5,420 nucleotides of DNA from Desulfobulbus sp. (GTDB lineage: Bacteria > Desulfobacterota > Desulfobulbia > Desulfobulbales > Desulfobulbaceae), in the NCBI GenBank assembly GCA_011051825.1, contig DRKH01000478.1, forward strand, positions 1 through 5,420, in the 5' to 3' direction. The notes beneath the pieces are model-generated. The model saw only the letters and a program-made list of their open reading frames with translations. It did no database searches and was not told the DNA's origin. A program made the position numbers and the translations under genes. Shown here piece by piece: positions 1-5,420 of the stretch. Position 1 is the stretch's first letter. The number at the start of each line of letters is the position of its first letter.

Positions 1-67
1 CAGAGCTGGGCTGGTAGCTGAGCAGTACAGCCAAGAGCAGTGTGGCAAGAACAAAGAGTCGTCGCAT
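1..67 (-). CDS. N-terminal fragment of an exported protein, function unknown
   Basis: Only the first 22 codons are in the window; the gene runs off the left edge. The ATG is at 65-67 (minus strand), and GGAG lies at 75-78 with a 7-nt spacer, a good ribosome binding site. The visible peptide begins MRRLFVLATLLLAVLLSYQ and continues PSS. Two arginines followed by about 14 hydrophobic residues (LFVLATLLLAVLLS) form a typical Sec signal peptide or N-terminal membrane anchor. No lipobox cysteine is visible, although the sequence ends before one could be excluded. There is no twin-arginine consensus beyond the RR pair itself. The gene follows sppA by about 103 bp in the same direction and could be co-transcribed with it. 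The mature protein is not visible, so no function can be assigned. Confidence that a real gene starts here is fairly high because start, Shine-Dalgarno and signal peptide agree. Confidence 0.72.
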   Translation of the reverse strand, partial: MRRLFVLATLLLAVLLSYQPSS

Positions 68-170
68 GTTGAGTCTCCGTTTTCGTAAAATAGGGTGTCG
101 GCAGCAAATAAGGGTGCACCGGAATGCACGGGAAATAAAGAATATTTTGTCTAAGTTACCAGAGAGCTGG
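68..170. other. sppA downstream spacer, no gene seen
   Basis: This 103-bp gap separates the sppA stop from the next start. A short hairpin (ACCAG at 158-162, AGAG loop, CTGGT at 167-171) touches the sppA stop codon, and GTGCA 114-118 can pair with TGCAC 125-129 around a 6-nt loop. On the minus strand neither is followed by a T-run, so I see no convincing intrinsic terminator. No convincing -35/-10 pair was found either, which leaves read-through from sppA into the next gene as the simplest reading. Confidence 0.5.
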
Positions 171-2030
171 TTAAAAATCAATTGTCGAAGAGGTGAGCAG
201 GGAATGGGCGTAAATATTGCCAGGATCAGGCTGCTTGAGGATAAAATCAAACTGCTGTCTAACCTGACCGGTCACGATCGAAAGGGGGGCAAAGCTTGAG
301 CTGCCATGAAAAACTGCCTGGATGGCAATGCTGCCGAACTGCTGGAGGCTGCTGAAAAAGGTGGAGGGTTGGTCGATATAGATTCCGACAGGACGTTGCA
401 GACCGGCAAGCTTTGCTGCCTGTTTGACAGCATCTTTCAAAGAGCCGATGCCGTCGACAAGCCCTATCGCAATAGCTGTTTTTCCGTCCCATACCCGTCC
501 TTCGGCAATTTCTTCAACCTTGGAAGGCGTAAGTTTTCGTCCCTTGGCAACGATGCTGATGAACTGCCGATAGCCATGCTCCACGCCAAGCTGCAGGGAT
601 CTGGACAGGGCCGGTGGAAGAGCTCTGGTTACGGAAATCCCTCCCGCAAGCGAGGTCGTTCCAATGCCGTCGCTGAAAACACCGGCCCGGGCAAGAGATT
701 GTTCGAAAGTCGGAACTAGCCCGAATATACCGATGGATCCGGTCAGGGTGACAGGTGAGGCGAGGATCAGATTCGCATCGGCTGAAAGCCAGTAGGCGCC
801 GGATGCAGCCATTGAACCCATGGAAACAATAATGGGCTTTCCTGCCTCCCTGGTGTAGAGCAGCTCCTGTCGTATGCGTTCCGAGGCAAAGGCGCTGCCG
901 CCGCCACTGTCGATTCGCAGAACAATGGCCTTGATGTTTCTATTGTTTCGGGCCTTGCGTATCTGCTGGATGAGGGTGTCCGCTCCGATCTGGCCGACAG
1001 CCCCCTCGTCGTTGACGATATTGCCCTGGGCAACAATGATCCCGACGGCGGGAGTGTCTGTGGAGTGTTCCGTATAGGTGCGGGTAATGGTGTCCAGGTA
1101 ATCGTAGAGTGAAATTTTCTTAAACCCTGAATCGCTGTTATCTCTGCCGACAAGGCTGCTCAGGTAATCGTCGAACTGTCTGTGGGTTTTGAGTCCGTCG
1201 ACAAGGCCGACATTTAAAGCCATGGCTGCCCCGTCACCGTGTGCCTTTTGAATAAAAAGATCCAGGTTGTTGATAACGTTGTTGATGAGTTCGACCGGCA
1301 GACCTCGTTGTTTTCCGATATCCCGACAGTAGATGGTCCAGAGCTGTGTCAGCCATTGTCGGTTGGCCTCTTTGGCGGCAGGGGACATGTTGTCCCGGAG
1401 AAAAGGTTCCGTGGCCGACTTGAAAGTGCCGACACGAAAAACATGAAGTTTTACATTGAGCTTGTTGAGCAGCTCTTTGAAATAAAGACGAAATACGCCA
1501 AACCCGTGGAGGTCAACGCTGCCCATGGGGTTGAGGTAGATTTCATCGGCATAGGCCGCCAGGTAGTATTGGGGCTGGTTGAATCCATCGTCGCCGGCGA
1601 TCACGATTTTGCCGCTGTCCTTGAAGTGTTCTATGGCCTGACCGATATCGCGCAACTGGTTGAGACCGACATTTTTGAGTTTTGCAGGTGAGAGAACCAG
1701 CAGCTTTATCCGGTCATCATCGGCTGCGGTATTGATCGCGTCAAGGATGTCCTGGAGCGGGGTTTCCTCGTGGACCGGTACTCCGGCAAATTTATTAATG
1801 ACTCTGGCCATGGGGTCGATGGCTGAACGTTGTTCGACAATATCACCTTCGGGGGCAAGCACAAGGGCCGCGCCGTTGGGCACTTTTGTTTCCGGATGAA
1901 AAAAGAACAGGCCGGCAAAGAACAGGAGCGCCAGAAGAAAAACCAGGTTGGTGGCTACCTTTGCCCCCGTGCTCAATATTTTCCAGGCCCACGTAAAAGA
2001 GATCGCTATAACGGTAAATATTTTTTTCAC
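171..2030 (-). CDS. sppA: Signal peptide peptidase SppA, long (67K) type, peptidase family S49
   Basis: The 619-residue product matches the length of E. coli SppA (618). The family is an inner-membrane serine protease with its catalytic part in the periplasm. It degrades signal peptides left in the membrane after leader peptidase cleavage and uses a Ser-Lys dyad. The N-terminus has the WxW motif (TWAWK, 13-17) and an anchor at about 28-44 (NLVFLLALLFFAGLFFF), as in E. coli. Two tandem S49 domains follow, at about 55-300 and 325-550. The general-base lysine is K204 in RVGTFKSATEPF, followed by the conserved DNMSPAAKEANRQW. The nucleophile is S410 in SMGSMAASGAYWLS; the family usually has AASGGY, so residue 412 is Ala rather than Gly. 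Other conserved blocks are LRIDSGGGSAFASE (371-384), TGSIGIFG (430-437) and GRVWDGKTAIAIGLVDGIG (511-529). The start is GTG at 2028-2030, chosen because GGAGG sits 6 nt upstream and the next Met is residue 74, past the anchor. The reading frame is intact. The identification is firm; the link to neighbouring genes is not. Confidence 0.96.
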   Translation of the reverse strand: MKKIFTVIAISFTWAWKILSTGAKVATNLVFLLALLFFAGLFFFHPETKVPNGAALVLAPEGDIVEQRSAIDPMARVINKFAGVPVHEETPLQDILDAINTAADDDRIKLLVLSPAKLKNVGLNQLRDIGQAIEHFKDSGKIVIAGDDGFNQPQYYLAAYADEIYLNPMGSVDLHGFGVFRLYFKELLNKLNVKLHVFRVGTFKSATEPFLRDNMSPAAKEANRQWLTQLWTIYCRDIGKQRGLPVELINNVINNLDLFIQKAHGDGAAMALNVGLVDGLKTHRQFDDYLSSLVGRDNSDSGFKKISLYDYLDTITRTYTEHSTDTPAVGIIVAQGNIVNDEGAVGQIGADTLIQQIRKARNNRNIKAIVLRIDSGGGSAFASERIRQELLYTREAGKPIIVSMGSMAASGAYWLSADANLILASPVTLTGSIGIFGLVPTFEQSLARAGVFSDGIGTTSLAGGISVTRALPPALSRSLQLGVEHGYRQFISIVAKGRKLTPSKVEEIAEGRVWDGKTAIAIGLVDGIGSLKDAVKQAAKLAGLQRPVGIYIDQPSTFFSSLQQFGSIAIQAVFHGSSSFAPLSIVTGQVRQQFDFILKQPDPGNIYAHSLLTSSTIDF

Positions 2031-2036
2031 AAAAAT

Positions 2037-2041
2037 CCTCC
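2037..2041 (-). promoter_or_regulatory. Ribosome binding site deciding the sppA GTG start
   Basis: The minus strand reads GGAGG here, 6 nt upstream of GTG at 2028-2030. This perfect Shine-Dalgarno core is the reason for accepting a non-ATG start. The next possible Met would remove the membrane anchor. Confidence 0.85.
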
Positions 2042-2049
2042 GGAAACTC
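2040..2049 (-). repeat. Copy 1 of a shared 10-mer, GAGTTTCCGG, in the sppA leader
   Basis: The same ten bases occur at 4152-4161 in the leader of the hybrid kinase, in the same orientation, and both are soon followed by five T's (after AGGA here, directly in the other copy). Here the copy overlaps the sppA Shine-Dalgarno. It may be a shared leader motif or coincidence. Confidence 0.3.
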
Positions 2050-2050
2050 T

Positions 2051-2069
2051 GTTGATATGGCCTGTCAAC
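2051..2069. repeat. Inverted repeat just upstream of the sppA ribosome binding site
   Basis: GTTGA (2051-2055) and TCAAC (2065-2069) are perfect inverted 5-mers around a 9-nt centre. The element ends about 10 nt upstream of the GGAGG of sppA. It could be a small operator or a weak hairpin in the mRNA leader; a 5-bp repeat could also be chance. It contains TTGACA on the minus strand, but no -10 box lies at the right distance, so I do not call a promoter here. Confidence 0.25.
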
Positions 2070-2157
2070 TGATTGCCGGCCAGTGGTGGTGCAGAGCTGG
2101 TAATGTCAGAATGTTCGATGTGCAGGGTAGATTGCAGCGTGTCTGAACGGAAATACA

Positions 2158-2185
2158 GCTTTGGTGTAAACGGTTACGCTTTGGT
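2158..2185. promoter_or_regulatory. Operator-like element: 8-bp direct repeats flanking a LacI-family-like palindrome
   Basis: GCTTTGGT occurs at 2158-2165 and again at 2178-2185, exactly 20 bp apart (about two helical turns). Between them, GTAA (2166-2169) and TTAC (2174-2177) form an inverted repeat around ACGG. The segment TGTAAACGGTTACG (2165-2178) resembles LacI/GalR-family operators, which commonly have a central CG with TGNAA/TTNCA-type arms. It lies immediately downstream of a candidate -10 box for sppA, where a repressor would block initiation. The repeats are directly visible; the regulator family and the target are inference. Confidence 0.4.
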
Positions 2186-2214
2186 TATATATTCCCTTCC
2201 GGAGGAAGAGTAAA
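2186..2214 (-). promoter_or_regulatory. Candidate sigma-70 promoter for sppA
   Basis: On the minus strand TTTACT (2209-2214, 4 of 6 matches to TTGACA) is followed after exactly 17 bp by TATATA (2186-2191, 4 of 6 to TATAAT; TATAAC two bases further on is 5 of 6). Transcription would begin near 2179 and give a leader of about 150 nt before the sppA GTG. The predicted start falls within the operator-like repeats at 2158-2185. The boxes are imperfect and AT-rich DNA gives such matches by chance. Confidence 0.3.
2194..2210 (-). other. Short hairpin after the hybrid-kinase gene, at most a weak terminator
   Basis: On the minus strand CTCTTCC and GGAAGGG pair over 7 bp (one G-U) around a UCC loop, starting about 11 nt after the hybrid-kinase stop. 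The following bases are AATATATAACC, with no U-run, so it does not look like a standard intrinsic terminator. It also lies in the spacer of the candidate sppA promoter, and the pairing may be incidental. Confidence 0.25.
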
Positions 2215-2221
2215 GGAGATG

Positions 2222-4120
2222 TCAGGAAATTTCAAGTCTGAGCGTCTGGCCGAGATCATGAATGGAATAGGGTTTTTTGATAAAATGAGTTATGCCGAGT
2301 TGTCTTGCCCGTTCAATTTCAGCGGAACTGGAATACCCGCTGGCGATGATGGCCTTTTGATCCGGTTTGTGTTGAAGGATCTGCCGATAGGTTTCACAGC
2401 CGTTCATGCCGGGATCCATAATCATGTCGATCATAACCAGATCAACGGGCTTCTCCTTGACAAACTTGACCGCCTCTTCGCCGCTGCAGACGGTGTGGAC
2501 ACAGTAGCCGAGCCTTGACAGAAGCCTGCGGGCGATTTCGCGCTGGTTTTCCTGGTCGTCGACCACCAGTATGCGTTCGCCATGTCCCTGGCTGGATTCC
2601 ATGGAAGGTACCGGAACAATGTTTGCCGGATTTTTATGAGACACCGGAAAGTAGAGGGTAAAGGTGGTCCCGTGTTTATTACTTTCCAGGTCAATGTAGC
2701 CGTCGTGATCGTGGGCGGTATTCCAGACAACCGCTAATCCCAGGCCGGTTCCGCTTCGACCGAGATTCTTTTTGCTGTAAAAGGGGGCAAAGATATGGGG
2801 TAGATCCTTGTCCGAAATTCCGTGGCCGTTATCCCGAACCTGCAGCGTGACATATTCACCGGGTTCGATCCGTTCATACCCGTCAAGGGGAGACTCAAGG
2901 ACGCAGTTTCTGGTAATTATCAGGATCTGCCCGTTTTTCCCTACGGCTTCAGCCGCATTGTTGACCAGGTTCATGATCGACTTGGTGATATGGACGGCGG
3001 AACAGGAGGTGTTGAGGAGGCGGCTGTCCATGTCCGAGGTGACCTTCAGGCCCGGATACCTGGTGCAGAGTTCCTTGCATTCAACAGAGTTGCTGTAGCC
3101 CGACACCAGGGTGTTGATGTTATGAATCTCTTTTTTACAGGTGGCTCCCCGGGCAACGGTGAGCAGGTCGCTGACAACGGCGGCGGCTCTTTTTCCGGCC
3201 TCGCTGATCATGCCGATTTCTTCCCGGTATTTAAAGTCTTCCGGCAGGTCCATGAGAAGCAGTTCGGGATAGGTGATAATGCCGGCCATGATATTGTTGA
3301 GATCGTGGGCAACTGATCCGGCCATCAGGCCGAGGAATTCCATACGCTTGGCATCGGAGAGCTTCTGCTGCAGGGCCAGCTGTTTTTCCAGGGCCAGCTT
3401 GGAGGTTGTTACGTCACGGATCGCGGCGACCTGAGCGCCTCTGTCGGAATAGCTGATCCGTTTGACGCGTATCTCCACAGGAAAGCGGCTCTTGTCCTTG
3501 CGGATGCCAACGGCTTCAAAGGGGCCGATGGTGTCTGTTCCCGACTGGAGGTGGATGGTCCGTATTGAGTCACGATCCAGCAGGACATCAAAAATCTGAC
3601 GACCGAGCAGTTCTTTTTCTTCATACCCGAACATTTTACAGAGCTGGCTGTTGGCCTGTAACAGGTTGCCGGCGTCGTAAATGATGATTCCCTCCCAGGT
3701 TGCCCGGGAAAGCTGGCGGAACCGTTTTTCACTGTGATGGAGTCGGCATTCCAGTCGCTTGTGTTCAATGCCCCTGGAAAGGGTGCGCAGCAGCTGGTCC
3801 GGCACAAATGGTTTGCGCAGGTAATCATATATGCCGGAGCGTAGTGATTCTACGGCGTTTTCCAGGGTTGCAAAGCCGGTGAGGATGATGACGACGATGT
3901 CGGGGTATTTTTTTTTGAGGATCCCGGCAATCTCCAGCCCGCTTATATCGGGGAGACCGATGTCGAGGAGGACTGCGTCGTAATGATTGTTTTCAAGGTG
4001 GAAAAGGGCTTCCTGGCCGGAGTGGGAAACGGCAACGTCATACCCCTCCGTCGCGAGCAGCATCTTCAGGCTGGCACAAAAGTTCGGTTCGTCATCAATA
4101 AGAAGAACGGAATACCCCAT
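2222..4120 (-). CDS. Hybrid sensor histidine kinase, REC-PAS-HisKA-HATPase-REC, cytoplasmic
   Basis: This 632-residue protein has no signal peptide or membrane segment. Receiver 1 (about 1-118) has the acidic pair D9/D10, phospho-acceptor D53, T81 and K103. A PAS domain with its C-terminal extension (about 130-238) binds an unknown ligand or cofactor, and a helical linker follows (239-260). The kinase core has the H-box SVAHDLNN with H272, N-box NLVNNAAEA with N388, G1 box DNGHG from D430, F-box APFYSKK and G2 box SGTGLGLAVV. Receiver 2 (about 515-632) has D521/D522, D565, S594 and K616. The family autophosphorylates its His and passes phosphate to receiver Asp residues. There is no Hpt, DNA-binding or enzymatic output domain, so it must act through a partner. 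The ATG is fixed by a TAA two codons upstream and by receiver 1 starting at once; the ribosome binding site is poor. It follows a receiver-less kinase gene by 156 bp. Unusual points are cysteines at 328, 348, 352 and 373 in the kinase core, and a nine-A run encoding K69-K71. Confidence 0.93.
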   Translation of the reverse strand: MGYSVLLIDDEPNFCASLKMLLATEGYDVAVSHSGQEALFHLENNHYDAVLLDIGLPDISGLEIAGILKKKYPDIVVIILTGFATLENAVESLRSGIYDYLRKPFVPDQLLRTLSRGIEHKRLECRLHHSEKRFRQLSRATWEGIIIYDAGNLLQANSQLCKMFGYEEKELLGRQIFDVLLDRDSIRTIHLQSGTDTIGPFEAVGIRKDKSRFPVEIRVKRISYSDRGAQVAAIRDVTTSKLALEKQLALQQKLSDAKRMEFLGLMAGSVAHDLNNIMAGIITYPELLLMDLPEDFKYREEIGMISEAGKRAAAVVSDLLTVARGATCKKEIHNINTLVSGYSNSVECKELCTRYPGLKVTSDMDSRLLNTSCSAVHITKSIMNLVNNAAEAVGKNGQILIITRNCVLESPLDGYERIEPGEYVTLQVRDNGHGISDKDLPHIFAPFYSKKNLGRSGTGLGLAVVWNTAHDHDGYIDLESNKHGTTFTLYFPVSHKNPANIVPVPSMESSQGHGERILVVDDQENQREIARRLLSRLGYCVHTVCSGEEAVKFVKEKPVDLVMIDMIMDPGMNGCETYRQILQHKPDQKAIIASGYSSSAEIERARQLGITHFIKKPYSIHDLGQTLRLEIS

Positions 4121-4276
4121 AAATTATATGCCCATTTATAGCTAATAAAAACCGGAAACTCGGAAGAAAGCTCGCTTAATGCATAAAATTTTACATGTTC
4201 AGGTGTCAAAACAATTGAACTGCAGGCCTTTCAGAATGTCAAAGAGAAAATGGTTTTTTTTCGGAAAAATGGAAAG
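4121..4276 (-). promoter_or_regulatory. Kinase-to-hybrid spacer with candidate promoter boxes
   Basis: This 156-bp gap holds no gene. On the minus strand there are two perfect TTGACA boxes, at 4237-4242 and 4204-4209, both in the context TTTGACA followed after 1-2 nt by CTGAA, 33 bp apart. The first has TTCAAT (4214-4219, 4 of 6 to TATAAT) at exactly 17 bp. The second has only weak -10 candidates (TTTTAT at 4183-4188 with a 15-bp spacer). A 10-bp palindrome TAAAATTTTA (4184-4193) follows. No GC-rich hairpin with a T-run follows the upstream kinase stop at 4277, so read-through is also possible. No sigma-54 GG-N10-GC signature was found. Just before the hybrid ATG the only Shine-Dalgarno-like bases are GGG about 11-13 nt upstream, suggesting inefficient initiation. 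Confidence 0.35.
4152..4161 (-). repeat. Copy 2 of the shared 10-mer, GAGTTTCCGG, in the hybrid-kinase leader
   Basis: This copy matches 2040-2049 exactly and lies about 31 nt upstream of the hybrid-kinase ATG. An imperfect tandem copy, CGAGCTTTC, lies 12 bp upstream of CGAGTTTCC within 4153-4174. No known binding site is recognised. Confidence 0.3.
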
Positions 4277-5420
4277 TCATGCTCCCCCGGTGGGTAGATT
4301 TACGCTGAATGCTGCTCCTTCGTCTGAGGAAATAAGGGTGACGGACCCTCCGAGTTGTCGAGCAATCCGTTTGACTATGGCCAGTCCCAGGCCGCCGTGG
4401 CCACCCTCTTTGCTGGTGGCTCCCGCCTGGAACAGGGTGTCCCGGAGATTCTGGTCTATGCCCGGCCCATCATCCCTGATGGTGATGATGACCTCTTCCT
4501 GTTGAGCGGTATTTTTTTCCAGAGCCGTTGTCACGGTGATTGTCCCGGTGCCGTCCAGGGCGTCAATGGCATTGTTGAGCAGGTTGGTTATGATTTGCCG
4601 GAGACCGTTGCTGTCGGTTGCAAGGGGGGGGATATTCTTGTCGGGGTGAAAGGTTATCGTGGTTTGGCTGTCGTTCAGGCTGCCGACAGTATAGAATTGT
4701 ATGATTTCTTCAAGGGATGTATTCAAATCGATTTTTTCGGCCTGGGTAAGTTGTTTTTCAGCCGAGATATCGGATAGCTGCTGGGTTATCCGGCCGATCC
4801 GTTCAAACTCTTTGTCCAGGATAGAGAGCTCCTCCCGGAGTTCTTCCCGGTCTTTGAGTTTTAACTCCAATACCTTGAGGTAGTTTCGCAGGATCGCCAG
4901 CGGGTTGTTGATTTCGTGGGCAATTTTTCTGGCCAGCAGCGAGGCCGCTTCAAGTCGTTCGGCGGTGATGCGCTCCGCCTGTTCCTGGCGCCATCGCTGC
5001 ATGTAGAGGCTGGTTGCGGCCTGGGCCGCCAGCAGCTGCAACGGGGTGGAATGACTGATCAGGTTGAGATGAGCGCTTTCGGATACCCCGACAACAATGA
5101 GCCCGACCGGTTCCTGCTGGAAATACATGGGGGTAAGAACCATACCTTCTGTTCCCAGCAGCGTAGTCAACTGGGTGTCGAGCAGGGTTTCGTCCTTTTC
5201 CGGACGGGGCATGAAGGAGTGCAGGATCTGGCGGAGTTCCATCGAGCGGGCCGGCAGGCTTTCCCGGTGGCGGTCCAGGTCAAAATGAAGTGAGGCAACC
5301 TGATGGAACAGGGGGTTCTCGTTTGAGCAGGATCCGTTGAGTGTTTTCGCCTTTGGATCAAGGAGCAACAGAAAACCTGTTTCTTCGTTAAAGAGGATTT
5401 TCAGACTTTGCTCAAGTGCC
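4277..5420 (-). CDS. GAF-domain sensor histidine kinase, C-terminal part (N-terminus beyond the window)
   Basis: The frame stays open to the right edge, so the true start is not in the window. A TTG at 5366-5368 could be taken as a start, but it lies inside FNEETGFLLLLDPK, the first strands of a GAF domain, and 17 further in-frame residues precede it. Counting from that TTG as residue 1, the GAF-like domain ends near 120 (VLTPMYFQQEPVGLIVVGV at 77-95), followed by a coiled linker (121-145). The HisKA H-box is ARKIAHEINNPLAILRNYL with H151 (codon 4916-4918). The ATPase has N-box TNLLNNAIDAL (N266), G1 box DDGPG (D299) and G2 box GHGGLGLAIV. The protein ends at the ATPase domain with no receiver. 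It should autophosphorylate H151 and pass phosphate to a separate receiver; the next gene supplies one. The visible part has no membrane segment. The N-terminus could be another sensor domain; I recall HDOD-GAF-kinase proteins of this kind, but cannot confirm that here. An eight-C run encodes the IPPL stretch. Confidence 0.9.
   Translation of the reverse strand, partial: ALEQSLKILFNEETGFLLLLDPKAKTLNGSCSNENPLFHQVASLHFDLDRHRESLPARSMELRQILHSFMPRPEKDETLLDTQLTTLLGTEGMVLTPMYFQQEPVGLIVVGVSESAHLNLISHSTPLQLLAAQAATSLYMQRWRQEQAERITAERLEAASLLARKIAHEINNPLAILRNYLKVLELKLKDREELREELSILDKEFERIGRITQQLSDISAEKQLTQAEKIDLNTSLEEIIQFYTVGSLNDSQTTITFHPDKNIPPLATDSNGLRQIITNLLNNAIDALDGTGTITVTTALEKNTAQQEEVIITIRDDGPGIDQNLRDTLFQAGATSKEGGHGGLGLAIVKRIARQLGGSVTLISSDEGAAFSVNLPTGGA

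Noticed and set aside
114..129. GTGCA...TGCAC inverted repeat considered as the sppA terminator
   Set aside because: The stem is only 5 bp and no T-run follows on the minus strand.
42..299. Plus-strand open frame of 85 codons, basic protein
   Set aside because: It overlaps the left-edge gene start and the 3' end of sppA in antisense, its ATG has no Shine-Dalgarno, and the product resembles no family I know.
2051..2069. TTGACA near the sppA start as a -35 box
   Set aside because: The DNA 15-19 bp downstream is the Shine-Dalgarno region TTCCGGAGG, with no -10-like sequence.
1..2100. CAGAGCTGG at 1-9 and 2092-2100 as a repeat
   Set aside because: It is only nine bases, in unrelated contexts (one inside a signal peptide coding region), and the match does not extend on either side.
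2219..2518. Plus-strand frame of 99 codons beginning ATGTCAGGAAAT
   Set aside because: The purine-rich AAAGGAG abuts the ATG with no spacer, and the whole frame is antisense to receiver 2 of the hybrid kinase, whose motifs are intact. The product looks like a shadow translation.
4254..4276. T8 tract (A8 on the minus strand) after the GAF kinase stop considered as a terminator
   Set aside because: On the transcribed strand it is a run of A, not U, and the only pairing is AT-rich TTTTT/AAAAA without a GC stem.
4179..4777. Plus-strand frames opposite the GAF kinase, including one of 140 codons
   Set aside because: They are antisense to an intact HisKA/ATPase region with all motifs; no ribosome binding site or recognisable domain.

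Overview
The window is a stretch of bacterial chromosome with every supported gene on the minus strand, so transcription runs from the right edge to the left. In that order the genes are: the C-terminal part of a GAF-domain sensor histidine kinase (open at the right edge), a complete REC-PAS-kinase-REC hybrid histidine kinase, a complete long-form signal peptide peptidase (sppA), and the first 22 codons of an exported protein that runs off the left edge.

The organism is a Gram-negative bacterium. SppA is the long (about 67 kDa) form with Lys and Ser split between two tandem S49 domains, the form I know from E. coli and other Gram-negatives. The hybrid kinase has signatures (AHDLNN H-box, SxVHxxKxIMNL, FYSKK, RSGTGLGLAVVWNT) that I recall as common in Desulfobacterota, the former Deltaproteobacteria. 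My best guess is a Desulfobulbales-like or related anaerobe. This rests on remembered family motifs, not on a search.

The two sensory genes are neighbours in the same direction, separated by about 156 bp. The upstream kinase ends with its ATPase domain and has no receiver, while the next gene begins with one. A phosphorelay between them is possible but unproven. Neither visible protein has a DNA-binding or enzymatic output domain. The gap between them has two TTTGACA-type boxes 33 bp apart and a weak ribosome binding site, so the hybrid may have its own promoter.

sppA lies 191 bp beyond the hybrid stop. It starts at GTG behind a strong GGAGG. Its upstream region holds a candidate promoter (TTTACT, 17 bp, TATATA) followed directly by an operator-like element: an 8-bp direct repeat with a 20-bp period flanking a LacI-family-like palindrome. 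SppA would act in the inner membrane, cleaving leftover signal peptides. Nothing in the sequence ties it to the kinases.

No tRNA, rRNA, CRISPR array, insertion sequence or prophage part was seen. No gene-free stretch exceeds 300 bases. The region looks like ordinary core and signalling DNA. The main points for a second look are the operator-like site, the kinase/hybrid pair, the cysteine-rich kinase core and the homopolymer tracts.
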